Notes under the pieces: generated by a model | What the model was told of the DNA's origin: nothing | What the model saw: the letters and a program-made list of their open reading frames with translations, nothing else | The model's database searches: none | Shown here: positions 1 to 10,252 of the stretch, piece after piece | Numbering within the stretch: position 1 is the first letter of the stretch | Layout: each line of letters begins with the position of its first letter | Origin: Bemisia tabaci | Lineage: Eukaryota > Arthropoda > Insecta > Hemiptera > Aleyrodidae | Direction: 5' to 3' | NCBI RefSeq assembly: GCF_918797505.1 | Contig: NC_092801.1 | Span: forward strand, 13,950,001 to 14,014,000 | Length of the DNA stretch: 64,000 nt | Translations under genes and position numbers: made by a program

Positions 1-2904
1 TTAAGAGAATATGAAACAGACACTGACCCATCATCTGTAACAATAGAGGAATGGGAGAGTAAGATCATAAAAGTCATCGAATACTCCAGTTTCACCGTTC
101 AAGCCAATAAACCAGCACCTTATCATCATACACGTAAACATGAAGTTTGGTGGAACACGGAATGTCAGAAAGCTGCCAACAAAAGAGTGGCAGCCTTAAA
201 AGAATTCAAAAAGGACGGTACCATTCCGAACCTAATAAACTACAACAAGCAAGCAGCAATATTCAAAAGAACAGTAAAACAACAAAAACGAGAACACTGG
301 AGAAAATTCTGCAACGAATTAGACTACAAAGTCCCGTCAAAGAAAATCTGGGATCGCATAAAACTAATGAAAGGTTCAAAAGCTCCAGTAAGATCAAAGA
401 ACACAGAATGGTGTACTAATTTTCTACACAAATTAACCCCAGACTCTGCATCGCATCATCCCCCAAACTTGGAACCTACCCAATGGGAACCTAAAGTCAA
501 ATACAAGACCTTCAAAGCCCTACTGCACAACGTTAAAAAAAGAAGTCCAGGAAAAGACGGGATAAACAAACAAATCATAAACAACCTCCCCGAAGAAGCC
601 AAAAGACACCTATTCTACGCCTTCCAGAATATATTAAAAAGTGGTAAAACCCCTGATTCATGGAATGAAGTTATAGTAAAACCTATTCTTAAACCAAATA
701 AGAGTGAAGGAGACCCCAACTCCTACCGGCCTATAAGCCTACTATCGGTCATAAGGAAAATCTTCGAAAAAATTCTGAAACCTATCCTTGAAAATGAAAT
801 TAAAAGACTAGGTATCCTATCACCAGTACAGTTTGGATTCAGAAAGTTCAAAACTTTACACGATAATCACCTAATCTTGAACAAACAAATTGCAAAAACC
901 TTCGCGAAGAACGAATATATGGTCACATTATTCATGGATATCCAAGGCGCATACGATACAGTCAATATAGACAAACTCTGTAACATACTAAAGGAGCAGA
1001 AAGTCAACCATCACTTAATCAAACTAATATACAACTTGTACAAATCCAAGAACATGTATGTTAGCTTCGGGGGTGAAACATTCGGCCCTAGAGTATCTCA
1101 TACAGGACTAACCCAAGGATCAGTACTAAGTCCTCTCCTCTTCCTAATCTACACTAGCCAACTACACAAAGGAATAACTCACAGTAAAATCCTGGAATTC
1201 GCAGACGACATAGTGCTAATGAAGAGAAGTAAAAACCTCCAAGAAGCCCTTAGACTACTACAAGCGGATATCACAAACTTAGTGCACCTACTGGAAGATC
1301 TCTCACTTGTAGTCTCTGAGACTAAATCTAAGATTCTAATATTTACGAGACGACGAAAAATAGACTACAATCCGGTCCTAATATATAACAACCCGGTAGA
1401 TTTAGTTACATCCTTCAAATATCTGGGCCTCATATACGACAGAAAATGGACTTGGACGCCTCATGTAAAGTACATTAAGGATAAAGTCAACACAAACCTC
1501 AACATCATTAAAATGGTCTCAGGTACTAAATGGGGAAGCCACCAAAGCTCCAACAAACATCTATTCAACGCCCTTATCCTACCTCTGCTAGACTTCGGTG
1601 TACAGTTCTGGCTAAATTCAAGAACAGAAAGAGTACTGAAGGTAGTATCAAACAAAGCAGTTAGGACAACATTTGGACTACTCAACTCTTCTCCGAACAA
1701 TACAATATACACTGAAACCGGTATCCTACCACCATTACTAAGAGCCCAAACTGTAACAGATAAATATATTCTCAAAACAAGCAATTTCAACGATACCTCT
1801 AAGACCCAATCACTCGCCAAGATAGAGAGCCTTAACGATAACCCAGGAACCTGGAACAATAAATTCCCGTCGCTACTAACCAGACGACTAGAAGCTCTAT
1901 CAATAATCAGAAAGCAAATCTTGGCAACTGAAGAAACAAAATTCGATAAATTCATCCTCCCAGTTCCAGAAATAACAATAAAACTCCCTATTACAAAAAA
2001 AGGAGACCTGACAAACCAATTATTATTTGCACAATTCAGAGAGGAACATTCTGATAGCCTTTTCTTCTACACAGATGGTAGCAAAACTAAAGATCATACT
2101 ACAGGAGCAGTAATCAGCCAGGACATTGCAGTCAAGAGAACATACATCCTGAATAAAGACAGAACAATTATGAGTGCGGAACTGAAAGCGATCAGAGAAA
2201 GCCTCAACCTAATCTCCCTATACAACGTAAGAAAAGCAGTAATATGTACAGATTCACTAAGCTCAATCACACTTCTTTCACAAAAGGATACAATCACGGA
2301 CAACCTGGAATTAGAAGAAGTTCACCATTTCCTCGCCCAAAATAAAGACTTAATATTGACATGGACCCCAGGTCATGAGAACATCGCAGGCAATGAGATG
2401 GCTGACATACAAACCAAAGACCTCCATAACGCCACAGACTTCTCTAAAGAATTAATTCACTACTCTAACTACCAACGACTAACCAAAAGTTCAGCATTGG
2501 AACAGTGGCAAAGAGACTGGACTGAGAGCACACAAACCAAGGGAGCCAGACTAGGATCAATCCAACCGGTCATCTCAATGGAAGCCTGGTTCAGCCGTAT
2601 AATATTAAGTAAGAAAGCTACCAACATAATATCCAGAATGAGAATCGGCCATGGGTTATTCCCAGAACATCTCAACCGAATCAGATTGAAAGATAACGAT
2701 AAATGCACTTGTGGCCAGATAGGAACTATCGACCACATCCTCCTTCACTGCACAAAAATCAAACAACCTACAAATATCTACAACCTCATGAGAACTCCGG
2801 ATCCTCAAGTGATAATTGACTCCAAAACCATCTTAGCAAGAACTGAAATCGAACTATACCAGGAACTAGAATCCCACATAATCAGTAATCAAATCTCATG
2901 TTAA
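1..2904 (+). CDS. Non-LTR retrotransposon ORF2 (RT, RNase H, C-terminal zinc knuckle), 5' end outside window
   Basis: Replication polyprotein of an I-group/Jockey-superfamily LINE, which copies element RNA into DNA at a nicked target. The frame is open from base 1 to the stop at 2902-2904 (967 codons seen), so the true start and the endonuclease domain lie upstream of the window. Seen in order: a linker with a VWWNTEC motif (about codons 50-56); reverse transcriptase with SYRPISLLS (about 241), the first catalytic Asp in FMDIQGAYDT (about 311), GLTQGSVLSPLLF and the FADD active site at codons 400-403; RNase H with YTDGS (about 690), SAELKAI, CTDSLSS and WTPGHENIAGNEMAD, so all acidic residues are present; and a C-terminal CTCG..DHILLHC cysteine/histidine motif near codon 905. 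No internal stop or frameshift was found, so it may be recently active. The RNase H argues for the I group (I, Nimb, R1 or related) rather than RTE; the exact clade is uncertain. Confidence 0.93.
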   Translation, partial: LREYETDTDPSSVTIEEWESKIIKVIEYSSFTVQANKPAPYHHTRKHEVWWNTECQKAANKRVAALKEFKKDGTIPNLINYNKQAAIFKRTVKQQKREHWRKFCNELDYKVPSKKIWDRIKLMKGSKAPVRSKNTEWCTNFLHKLTPDSASHHPPNLEPTQWEPKVKYKTFKALLHNVKKRSPGKDGINKQIINNLPEEAKRHLFYAFQNILKSGKTPDSWNEVIVKPILKPNKSEGDPNSYRPISLLSVIRKIFEKILKPILENEIKRLGILSPVQFGFRKFKTLHDNHLILNKQIAKTFAKNEYMVTLFMDIQGAYDTVNIDKLCNILKEQKVNHHLIKLIYNLYKSKNMYVSFGGETFGPRVSHTGLTQGSVLSPLLFLIYTSQLHKGITHSKILEFADDIVLMKRSKNLQEALRLLQADITNLVHLLEDLSLVVSETKSKILIFTRRRKIDYNPVLIYNNPVDLVTSFKYLGLIYDRKWTWTPHVKYIKDKVNTNLNIIKMVSGTKWGSHQSSNKHLFNALILPLLDFGVQFWLNSRTERVLKVVSNKAVRTTFGLLNSSPNNTIYTETGILPPLLRAQTVTDKYILKTSNFNDTSKTQSLAKIESLNDNPGTWNNKFPSLLTRRLEALSIIRKQILATEETKFDKFILPVPEITIKLPITKKGDLTNQLLFAQFREEHSDSLFFYTDGSKTKDHTTGAVISQDIAVKRTYILNKDRTIMSAELKAIRESLNLISLYNVRKAVICTDSLSSITLLSQKDTITDNLELEEVHHFLAQNKDLILTWTPGHENIAGNEMADIQTKDLHNATDFSKELIHYSNYQRLTKSSALEQWQRDWTESTQTKGARLGSIQPVISMEAWFSRIILSKKATNIISRMRIGHGLFPEHLNRIRLKDNDKCTCGQIGTIDHILLHCTKIKQPTNIYNLMRTPDPQVIIDSKTILARTEIELYQELESHIISNQISC

Positions 2905-3007
2905 AATTTTCCATCATTTAGCGGTGGCTGTTTGTCTACACGACTAAGGCCAATAACTAAACCTAGAGCGCGCAAGCTCTCAAAAAAAAAAAAAAAAAAA
3001 AAAAAAA
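1..3007 (+). mobile_element. I-group LINE, 3' portion with short 3' UTR and poly(A) tail
   Basis: The intact ORF2 is followed by a 77-bp 3' UTR (2905-2981) and a 26-bp A tract at 2982-3007, the usual 3' end of a LINE inserted by target-primed reverse transcription. The 5' part is cut off by the window edge, so the target-site duplication cannot be checked. I saw no AATAAA signal in the 3' UTR. Confidence 0.9.
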
Positions 3008-3264
3008 TCGGGTTTGGTTTGAGCAAAATAGCATTGCAATTTCAATTTCTCCTGGCTCCTGTCTCTTTTTCTATGTCATATTATTTCTGAAATTAATAAC
3101 AATATAACTTCTTGAATGGTTTTCTCATTGTACGCACGAAACATTTTCAATTTTATGCTGCCCCGAGGAATAATACTTCCAAATGTGACCATTCTTGATT
3201 TTCCATGATTCCTTCTCTCTCTAGGTACCTTTTTCGTTGTGAGTGAGTTTTCTTTTATGATTCT

Positions 3265-3705
3265 CTGATTACTGAGGGCACAATGCTTGGGCACAATGTG
3301 CCTGAAACGAAAAGTTGCTACTTACTTGTTTACTATGTGCATTCCTATCCAGACATCATACGAAATCATCTTGGTACTTGCGTTAAATCTTTCCGTTCAT
3401 AAGGAGATGGTATACAATAAACTTTAGTTGTGATGACATAAATTTTCTCAACTGCATGCTGATTATTGAAACTATGTCAGTACGACAAGGCAAGACAGCC
3501 CTATCTTAACCGTGCAATATATCGCATTTCGATCTCTTATCAGACTGCTTCAAACTTTCAATAATCGGCCTGCTGCAATGAAATCCTTTTATAGCTTTCA
3601 TCATTATGATTCTCCATTTGGCCATTCTGGTCAACTAGAGTCCACAAAGACACATTGACTTTAAACGTGCAACAGGGTGAAAGGGAGAGTGCTATGGAAT
3701 GATTT
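3265..3705 (-). repeat. Dispersed repeat block, inverted relative to a second copy at 24108-24850
   Basis: Read on the minus strand, 3705-3454 aligns with 24120-24360 and 3400-3265 aligns with 24715-24850, in the same order. The 24-kb copy carries about 350 bp of extra DNA between the two parts. The block contains a small MITE (3454-3576). No coding potential was recognised. The 250 bp before it, after the LINE tail, shows nothing recognisable. Confidence 0.75.
3454..3576. mobile_element. Short MITE, ends like GCAGGCCGATTATTGAAA
   Basis: About 120 bp bounded by TGCTGATTATTGAAAC on the left and the inverse CAATAATCGGCCTGCTGC on the right. A near-identical inverted copy lies at 24241-24362. 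Three longer elements with the same termini occur at 35944-36206, 36957-37218 and 44372-44612. No coding capacity. Confidence 0.7.
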
Positions 3706-4117
3706 CCGTAACCCTTGCGCGGGGGAGCGCTGCAGTCGCGGGCGGGTGACTGATTCGCGGGGGGGAGACATTCTGGCGGGGGGGCGTATGTGAATCGCGC
3801 GCGGGCACCACTGTTGTGCGCACGGGTGACTGATCCGGGGGAGGGGGCCATTGTTTCGATTCATCGAAGAATCGATACACTACAGTGTTGCCAAGCCTAT
3901 ACACCAAATTTTCATGTCTATGGTTTTGAAATGGACATTACAAGTTCGAGTTTGTTCTGAAGATGGAAGAAGAAGAAGTTACTGTTGTTTGTTTACATAG
4001 TTCACGAGGAATATGGGGTTAGGTTTTATGCTTCAAATTTATGCTGACTTTAATTTCGTGAATTACTGAATATCTTAATACGTAATTTGGTGAAATTAAA
4101 CGCCTATTGATTTGGAG

Positions 4118-4139
4118 ATGGCTGCTAATGAGGGAATAG
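4118..4139 (+). other. Candidate start exon with consensus 5' splice site (left arm)
   Basis: ATGGCTGCTAATGAGGGAAT starts a 22-nt exon encoding MAANEGI plus one base, followed directly by GTAAGTAC at 4140, a consensus insect splice donor. No downstream exon is visible in the element. It may be the first coding exon of a lost transposase or of a captured host gene. The peptide is too short to identify. Confidence 0.45.
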
Positions 4140-4598
4140 GTAAGTACGTAGAACTAATTTTATTTTATCGCTGACAGTCTTCCGGAACTGTAATTTGGGC
4201 AGCCCAAAACATTGCCACAGCAGATAACGTAAACAATCTGTAATCAACGTAATCAAACAGTTAGAACATGATTTTCTGTTGAATGGCGTTGTAAACTGAT
4301 ATGAATTTTGTCGACTCATTTTTTTCCCTAAACCTACGAAACACCAAGGAGGCCATTTCTTGGACTTTGGACATGAAACGACTTAATCTGTTTTTCCACA
4401 ACCATACATCATTGCACCAATATTTTTATATAGGTATTGGAAGAACTTTCAGACATTATCTTCCATAAAATTATAATGTTTCAATATAGCGATGTGTAAG
4501 ATTGTTTACGTTATCTGCTGTGGCAATGTTTTGGGCTGCCCAAATTACAGTTCCGGAAGACTGTCAGCGATAAAATAAAATTAGTTCTACGTACTTAC

Positions 4599-4620
4599 CT
4601 ATTCCCTCATTAGCAGCCAT
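4599..4620 (-). other. Candidate start exon, mirror copy (right arm)
   Basis: This is the reverse-complement duplicate of the exon at 4118-4139, with the same ATG, the same seven codons and the same GTAAGT donor. The two copies therefore face each other across the 259-bp spacer. Confidence 0.45.
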
Positions 4621-4938
4621 CTCCAAATCAATAGGCGTTTAATTTCACCAAATTACGTATTAAGATATTCAGTAATTCACGAAATTAAAGTCAGCATAAA
4701 TTTGAAGCATAAAACCTAACCCCATATTCCTTGTGAACTATGTAAACAAACAACAGTAACTTCTTCTTCTTCCATCTTCAGAACAAACTCGAACTTGTAA
4801 TGTCCATTTCAAAACCATAGACATGAAAATTTGGTGTATAGGCTTGGCAACACTGTAGTGTATCGATTCTTCGATGAATCGAAACAATGGCCCCCTCCCC
4901 CGGATCAGTCACCCTCGCGCACAACAGTGGTGCCCGCG

Positions 4939-5491
4939 GAACGAGTAGCAAAGGTCGACATCGGCAATGGTCGATTCGTGGCGAACGGTCAGAGGTCGAT
5001 TCGCGAACGGTCATACGTCGATGCCCGAACGCACCGAACCAATCGAACCTAGTTCACCATTGTGCATTTTCATTTTATTTTACTTTTCATTTTATCGTTT
5101 GTTGCAAATGGAGCATTATGTATAGGCTGCTTGTCTTTGACGTGGACGACACTAAAGACCTCTAAGTTTAAGTAGCTCTCTTAGCAGAACGAGAGCCATA
5201 ATGGATCAGGAAATTCCATCAATGGTTGTAAATTAAACTAAATTTATGCTTTGTTTCTGACCCTTAAAGTAGATACCTAAGTAAACAGGTCTCGATTTTT
5301 AATTTGACCTCGACTGATGAGCAATAAAAGCCTAGCGTCACCATTAATGTCTTCCTTTTCTTCATCAGAGAAAGGCTATGTCCAATAATAGACTTAATTG
5401 AAAATGAACTTTGGAGAAACGTTCTCCTCTTAATTTTGCACCATGATTTGAAGAGAAAGGTCTTCAGGATTTTTCCATTCTGATATTTGGA
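4939..5491. other. Spacer with a short direct repeat
   Basis: A roughly 26-bp GGTCGATTCG..GAACGGTCA unit occurs twice near 4965-5015. The rest, 5050-5491, is AT-rich and shows no gene or repeat I can recognise. Confidence 0.4.
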
Positions 5492-5599
5492 CCCTGGTAA
5501 AAATAAGCCATAAAGGCGATAGAGAAATCTTATGGCCGTCTGTTGGATTTTCTATAGCTTTTATAGCTGGCGATAGGATTTTCTTATCGCCCTTATGGC

Positions 5600-5880
5600 C
5601 GGCGATAAAAAGCTCTATCGCCACGAATGGCCGGCGATAGAAGGCTCAATCGCCGGCTATAGCCACGAATGGCCGGCGATGGAACGTTCAACCGCCGGCT
5701 ATAGCCACGAATGGCCGGCGATAGAACGTTCAATCGCCGGTTATAGCCACGAATGGCCAGCGATAGAACGTTCAATCGCCGGCTATAGCCACGTATGGCT
5801 GGCGAGAGAAAGTTCTACAGCCGGCGATAGAAAGTTCTACAGCCAGCGATAGCCACGAATGGCCGCGATAGAACGTTCTG
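5600..5880. repeat. 42-bp minisatellite of palindromic GCCGGCGATAG / CTATAGCCGGC units
   Basis: About six units of 42 bp, each CCACGAATGGCCGGCGATAG followed by a variable linker and CGCCGGCTATAG. Because 42 is a multiple of 3, the array stays open in several frames and gives spurious repetitive ORFs on both strands. Each unit can fold into a hairpin. Degenerate copies continue to about 6020 and reappear at 7183-7310 near the other end of the element. Confidence 0.85.
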
Positions 5881-6984
5881 CAGCCGGCGTTAGCCGTGAA
5901 TAGTCAGCGATAGGACATTCAATAGCTTGCCACTTGTGGATAACGGCAATAACCATCCGCTGCCAAAACAGCCATCTGTAGCCGGCAACAGAATGTTCAG
6001 TATCCGGCGATTGGAAATACGCGTGTGCACGAGGGGCAATTAAAAAAGTAATTTTTTTCGAAAATCATCATAAGCGCCAGTGAATCTATCCTGGTTTCTT
6101 TTCTAAAAATATTTTTCTTCCATTTTTTCTCAATAATTCTTACTTTTCCAAAATTTGATTTGATTTTGATTTTTTTTTATTTGAATCGGCCATATACACT
6201 GTTAAAAATCGTTGATTCCGTCCAACGGAAAATCCGGATTGAGAATGAACAGGGGAGTGAGATTCAGCGCATAGGTGCTGAGATGTGTCGCATGAGTGCG
6301 CAAAGCACTCCGCACCGGAGCTTCAGTTGGGCCCTAAGTCACGCGCACCTAGGCTATCTCTCTCTCGCACTAGCGCTATATACTGTCTCTTCTTCCCTTT
6401 AGGCCTACCAATCCAATGATGAAAATGAAAAATTTAAAGTTTAAATAAGTAAAATAATAGAATAGAATAGTGGAAATAATAGAGTAGCAGAAATAATAGA
6501 ATTACAGAGACAACAGAAGAGAAATCAAATAAAGTAAATTAAATATATGATAAAATGAAGTCAAAGACTAAATTGAAGTAAAAAATTAGAGGGAGCAAGG
6601 AGATGAAGTAAAAAAATCAGGTGAAGAAAAAATAAAGTATAAGGGAAGAAACTAAATGAGGTTAAAGAATAGAATGAATTTAAAAAGTAAACATGATGAA
6701 GTATTAAAATAAATTACAGTAAAAAATAAAACAAAATAAGGGAATAAGAAGTAAATAATTTAAGAAAAAAAATGAAGTACTCGAAAAAATAAAATAGAGT
6801 GAAGAAAAAAATAGAGTCAGCAAGGAAATAAATCAAGTAAAACGATAAAATAAATTTAAAAATAAATATAGTAAAGTAAAAAGTAAAATAAATACACGGA
6901 CAAATCCAGGCAGATTGAAAATATCCTAGTTTCCCGTTCAAATCGACGTTAAATATCGGTTTTGCGTCACATGAAGGCAGCATC

Positions 6985-7053
6985 TGGTATAGCTTAATGG
7001 TTAGGGTCTTCGGTTTGTGTTAGGCAGGTCCCGGGTTCAATCCCTAAGGTAGG
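6985..7053 (+). mobile_element. tRNA-derived SINE head
   Basis: It shows a Pol III A box (TAGCTTAATGG) and B box (GGTTCAATCCC) at tRNA-like spacing. The segment GGCAGGTCCCGGGTTCAATC is shared almost exactly with the SINE at 58218-58298, so the two belong to one family. It lies inside the element 5492-7345. It is not a functional tRNA, because the acceptor stem does not pair. Confidence 0.6.
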
Positions 7054-7345
7054 TAGAAATGTCTAATCTTAAAAAACGGGTAAATTACGTCCCAGTAGTT
7101 TCATTATTATTATTTTTCATGGTTTCAAAATTTATTTCCACAATTAACCCTTTTCCACCATCCCCTAGCTGCGAACCCCTAAATTTTCTATAGCCGGCGA
7201 TTGAGAATTCCTACAGCCAGCCATAGGAATTCTCAATCGCCGGCTATAGAAAATTCCTATCGCCAAAAGGCCATGTTTCAATTTACCATAGGATTTTTCC
7301 TATGGCCGGGCTATAGGTAATTTGTATGGCTTATTTTTACCAGGG

Positions 7346-8883
7346 GAGGGAATTTAAGTTTTTTTAATATCTTTTCTAATAAGACCCAGCTAGGGCGCTA
7401 AGTGGCTTTTTTTTTATTTATTTTTATCTTTTAATGTGATTAGACATACACATCAATGGTGAACCTAGAAAAATTTCCATTGTGCAAGGAATATGGATTG
7501 ATAGCATCTCAGAATCGGTGCATTACATGCAATTTTTCTTCATGTACTGATCCGTTATGCTTCAAAATAGTAAAAAATTTAAGAACATCTGAAATGATGC
7601 AACTGCAGATAGGATTGTGGTTAAGTGATGTCACCTTCATTATGCATCCCCTTAAAATGGAAGGATTTATAAAATGAACTTCAAATTTCTTCAATGAAAG
7701 TGAAAAACTCTTATGAAGTTGCGTGTAAAAATCAATGTCTCATTTCTGTGTTTTCAGAAACAAGTCGCGGTGACAATGCCTAATTTTTTTTTTAATTTCA
7801 TGGAAAATAAACTTGATTTTTCTCGTCTTTGAAAGTATCATGTCCTACCGCGATGTGCAAAAAGAATGCTCGATAGGTACCTATGTCATAGCTTTTTCCA
7901 TGTTTGAATTAAAATGTTCCGATTAGGACTAGTGTGAGAGGTTCCAGTTGTACTCCTTTGAGGCTGGGCCTCAGCCGGCTCTTTCACTTTTGCAGTCAAG
8001 TATACTTAGTGTTTCATCCTCTTATCTTTTTGTGTTCGTGTTTTCAGCACCCTGTCTCTCTTTAGTAGGGAGCCGAGGCACCCTTCTATGACTCAGTCTT
8101 GTCACGTTACAGTATGAGGAACTGCGCAAAAGCAGATTGAAGCAAAGGAAACTGTGTCGGTAGTAAATTCTAGGTATCCTACATGAATGTATTTATTTCC
8201 AAGTAACTCCTGTGGGTAACAAAACGTTGGCTTCCACATCAAGAATAAAGTTGTCAAAGTAGAGGCTTGAAAGCAACTTACAATGAAGTAGATGTAAAGA
8301 CCTGTGATATTAAAGCGTATTAAAGGTCATAAGGAACTTTACCATCGAAGAAATCTGCAGTCATGGCGACTATGACCATGGAGCAGAGACGTTTCCCTCG
8401 CTGTATGAGAAAATCTGCCATTAAAGTTTTTCAAGAACAAGAAAAGCTACAGTTTCATCTGCATTTTTCATCAACTTGGTTCTCAAGAAACCTTCAATGA
8501 TCAGACGCAATGATATGCTCCTTTGGCGTGGTAGCGAGTGGAGATAATCTATGAACTGCTGAAAGACTACTTTTTCCTCAAAAAGTGGATTTTTCCACCT
8601 ACCTACACGAAAGTCGTAGAATGTCCACTCAATTAGGGCTCAGACTGAAAAATAAATTAATTAATTAATTTAAACTGATACAAAAACACTTCCGGATTGA
8701 ACAGCTTCGATTAATTTCCCACCGTTCCGACAATGAACAGCAGTGGCTAGGCAAGAAATTACTACTAACAGACACACTGCCAAAAAAATAATTTATCCGA
8801 CGACATGCGAAAATTTATTCAGTGAAAAATATTAGACATTCTTGACTATTAAATAGGTAGATGTACTATCACTATTACTAATG
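7346..8883. other. No recognisable gene
   Basis: AT-rich intergenic DNA. ORFs here are short, lack recognisable motifs and show no splice-supported structure. A TTAATTAATTAATT run sits near 8656. I see nothing else to annotate. Confidence 0.5.
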
Positions 8884-10246
8884 GGTTGGGTAACTGGGCG
8901 GTGGGGTAACTGGGCAGTACCCTCTGTATTTCTACCAGATTAGTGCAATAATTGTTTTCACTGTTGGCATACCTTCATTATGACGTAAACCATCTAGAAC
9001 ATGTAAACATAACTTCAAAAAAAAATTTATGGTGAATGGTGAAGTGCCGAAAATTGTACAGCTTTTTTTTCAAAACAACGCCAGAGGTGGTCCCGAAAAG
9101 AGCCTCATATCTCACTCCCAGCAAGTATTTTATTCAACTTTGACAATTCTTCTTCACGTATGATGTATTTGTGTAATGCGTGAGCAATTACAACGTAATT
9201 GGATGAAAATACTGGCTGCAAAGGGTTGATGCCCAGTTACCTTGAAAATTTTCCCTTTGTGGGGTAACTGGGCACCCACCCCAAGGTAACTGGGCAGGTG
9301 GCAGTGGTGGCACCTGCCCAGTTACCCATTGCAAGGTTGCTGTGCTTCGGTGTTTGTTTACTTCTGAAAATTTCAAAACTAATTGACTATTGTGGACTTT
9401 TAAGTGCCAAAGACCAATAATCAGGGTTCCCAGCACACTAAACTTCTAACTTAAGTCAATTATAGCATAACTTAAGCATTACTTAATTACATTTTTGCCG
9501 CTAACTGTTACGACATCACTTTTAATGACTTAAACATGGTTATATAAATTCAAATGAAACTCTCTGAAACCCTCATGAGAAGGACATTCTTTTCTGGCCA
9601 ATGAGAATTACAAATAATGCCCCCCTTAAAAATTAAGGGAACTTTTTGGCGCCTGACTCTATCCCACATCAGCCTTGCGGCTTAATTTTTTTTCATTTTT
9701 TAAAAATGTATCATGCTTAATCTCACTAAAAGTGGCCAAACAGTGTCCTGGTATACAATACTACTTTATAAGTAGTAATACAGAAAGTTCTAAGCATTTA
9801 TCTACAAGGAAACAATTTTTTTTTACCGTTATTCAATTCTCAGATTTGAGGGTTTCTTTGCCGCTAACTGTTACGACATCATTCTTAACCACTTAAACAT
9901 GTTTATATACATTCAAATGACATTTTCTTAAACCTTCATGAGCAGGACATCACCTTCTGGCCAATGAGAATTAAAAATAATGCCCCCCTCAAAAATTAAG
10001 GGGGGGTAGTCCAGTTACCCCGCGACGTTGGGTAACTGGGTGAAAAAAACGGGAAATTTGTGAAAATTTGTGGGAAAAAATTGAAAGATGCAATTCGACT
10101 TTTGACTCTTCCTACATTTAGACAAGGTGTTGTACTTACTAAAAAAAATTTAAAAGTAGCCTCCACTGTCAATATAATGATGGGAAAAAAATCATGAAGT
10201 TGAAATTTTGACATTTTTCTCCGAACTCCTGCCCAGTTACCCAACC
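8884..10246. mobile_element. Element with GGTTGGGTAACTGGGC inverted ends and internal copies of the motif
   Basis: GGTTGGGTAACTGGGC at 8884-8899 is exactly inverted at 10231-10246. The core GGTAACTGGGCA, in either orientation, recurs at about 8903, 9230, 9260, 9285, 9315, 10010 and 10028. A ~145-bp direct repeat beginning GCCGCTAACTGTTACGACAT lies at 9497-9641 and 9860-10005. No transposase was recognised. The right end sits 7 bp before coding sequence of the transposase pseudogene at 10253, so the element probably inserted into that gene. Confidence 0.65.
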
Positions 10247-10252
10247 TCACCT

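Larger units (their letters stand above)
3801..4938. mobile_element. Foldback element: ~439-bp inverted arms around a 259-bp spacer
   Basis: The left arm (3801-4239) and right arm (4499-4938) are near-perfect reverse complements, with only scattered differences such as CACGAGGAATATGG against the CAAGGAATATGG version. The spacer 4240-4498 is unique and non-coding. Each arm contains a GC-rich outer part, a palindromic block with an ATCGATAC (DRE-like) motif, a short ATG exon and a strong 5' splice site, all pointing towards the spacer. No transposase is encoded, so it looks like a deletion derivative of a larger element. Just outside, GC-rich repeats of a GGGTGACTGAT motif (about 3740-3840) flank the left arm. 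Confidence 0.8.
5492..7345. mobile_element. DNA transposon-like element, CCCTGGTAAAAAT termini
   Basis: It begins CCCTGGTAAAAATAAGCCAT at 5492 and ends with the inverse sequence at 7345, a 21-bp terminal inverted repeat. Both flanks show GA, which fits a 2-bp target duplication. Inside each end lies a block of GCCGGCGAT/ATCGCCGGC palindromic repeats (about 5520-6020 and 7183-7310). The interior is A-rich low-complexity sequence (6420-6900) plus a tRNA-like SINE head, with no transposase. It shares its terminal motif with 12607-17318 and 21608. The superfamily is not known to me. Confidence 0.75.

Noticed and set aside
1461..2738. Minus-strand ORFs within the LINE
   Set aside because: Antisense shadows of the intact RT/RNase H frame.
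5593..5852. Repetitive ORFs on both strands encoding 14-residue repeats
   Set aside because: The frame is open only because the minisatellite period (42 bp) is divisible by three. There is no start context or splice site, and both strands are equally open.
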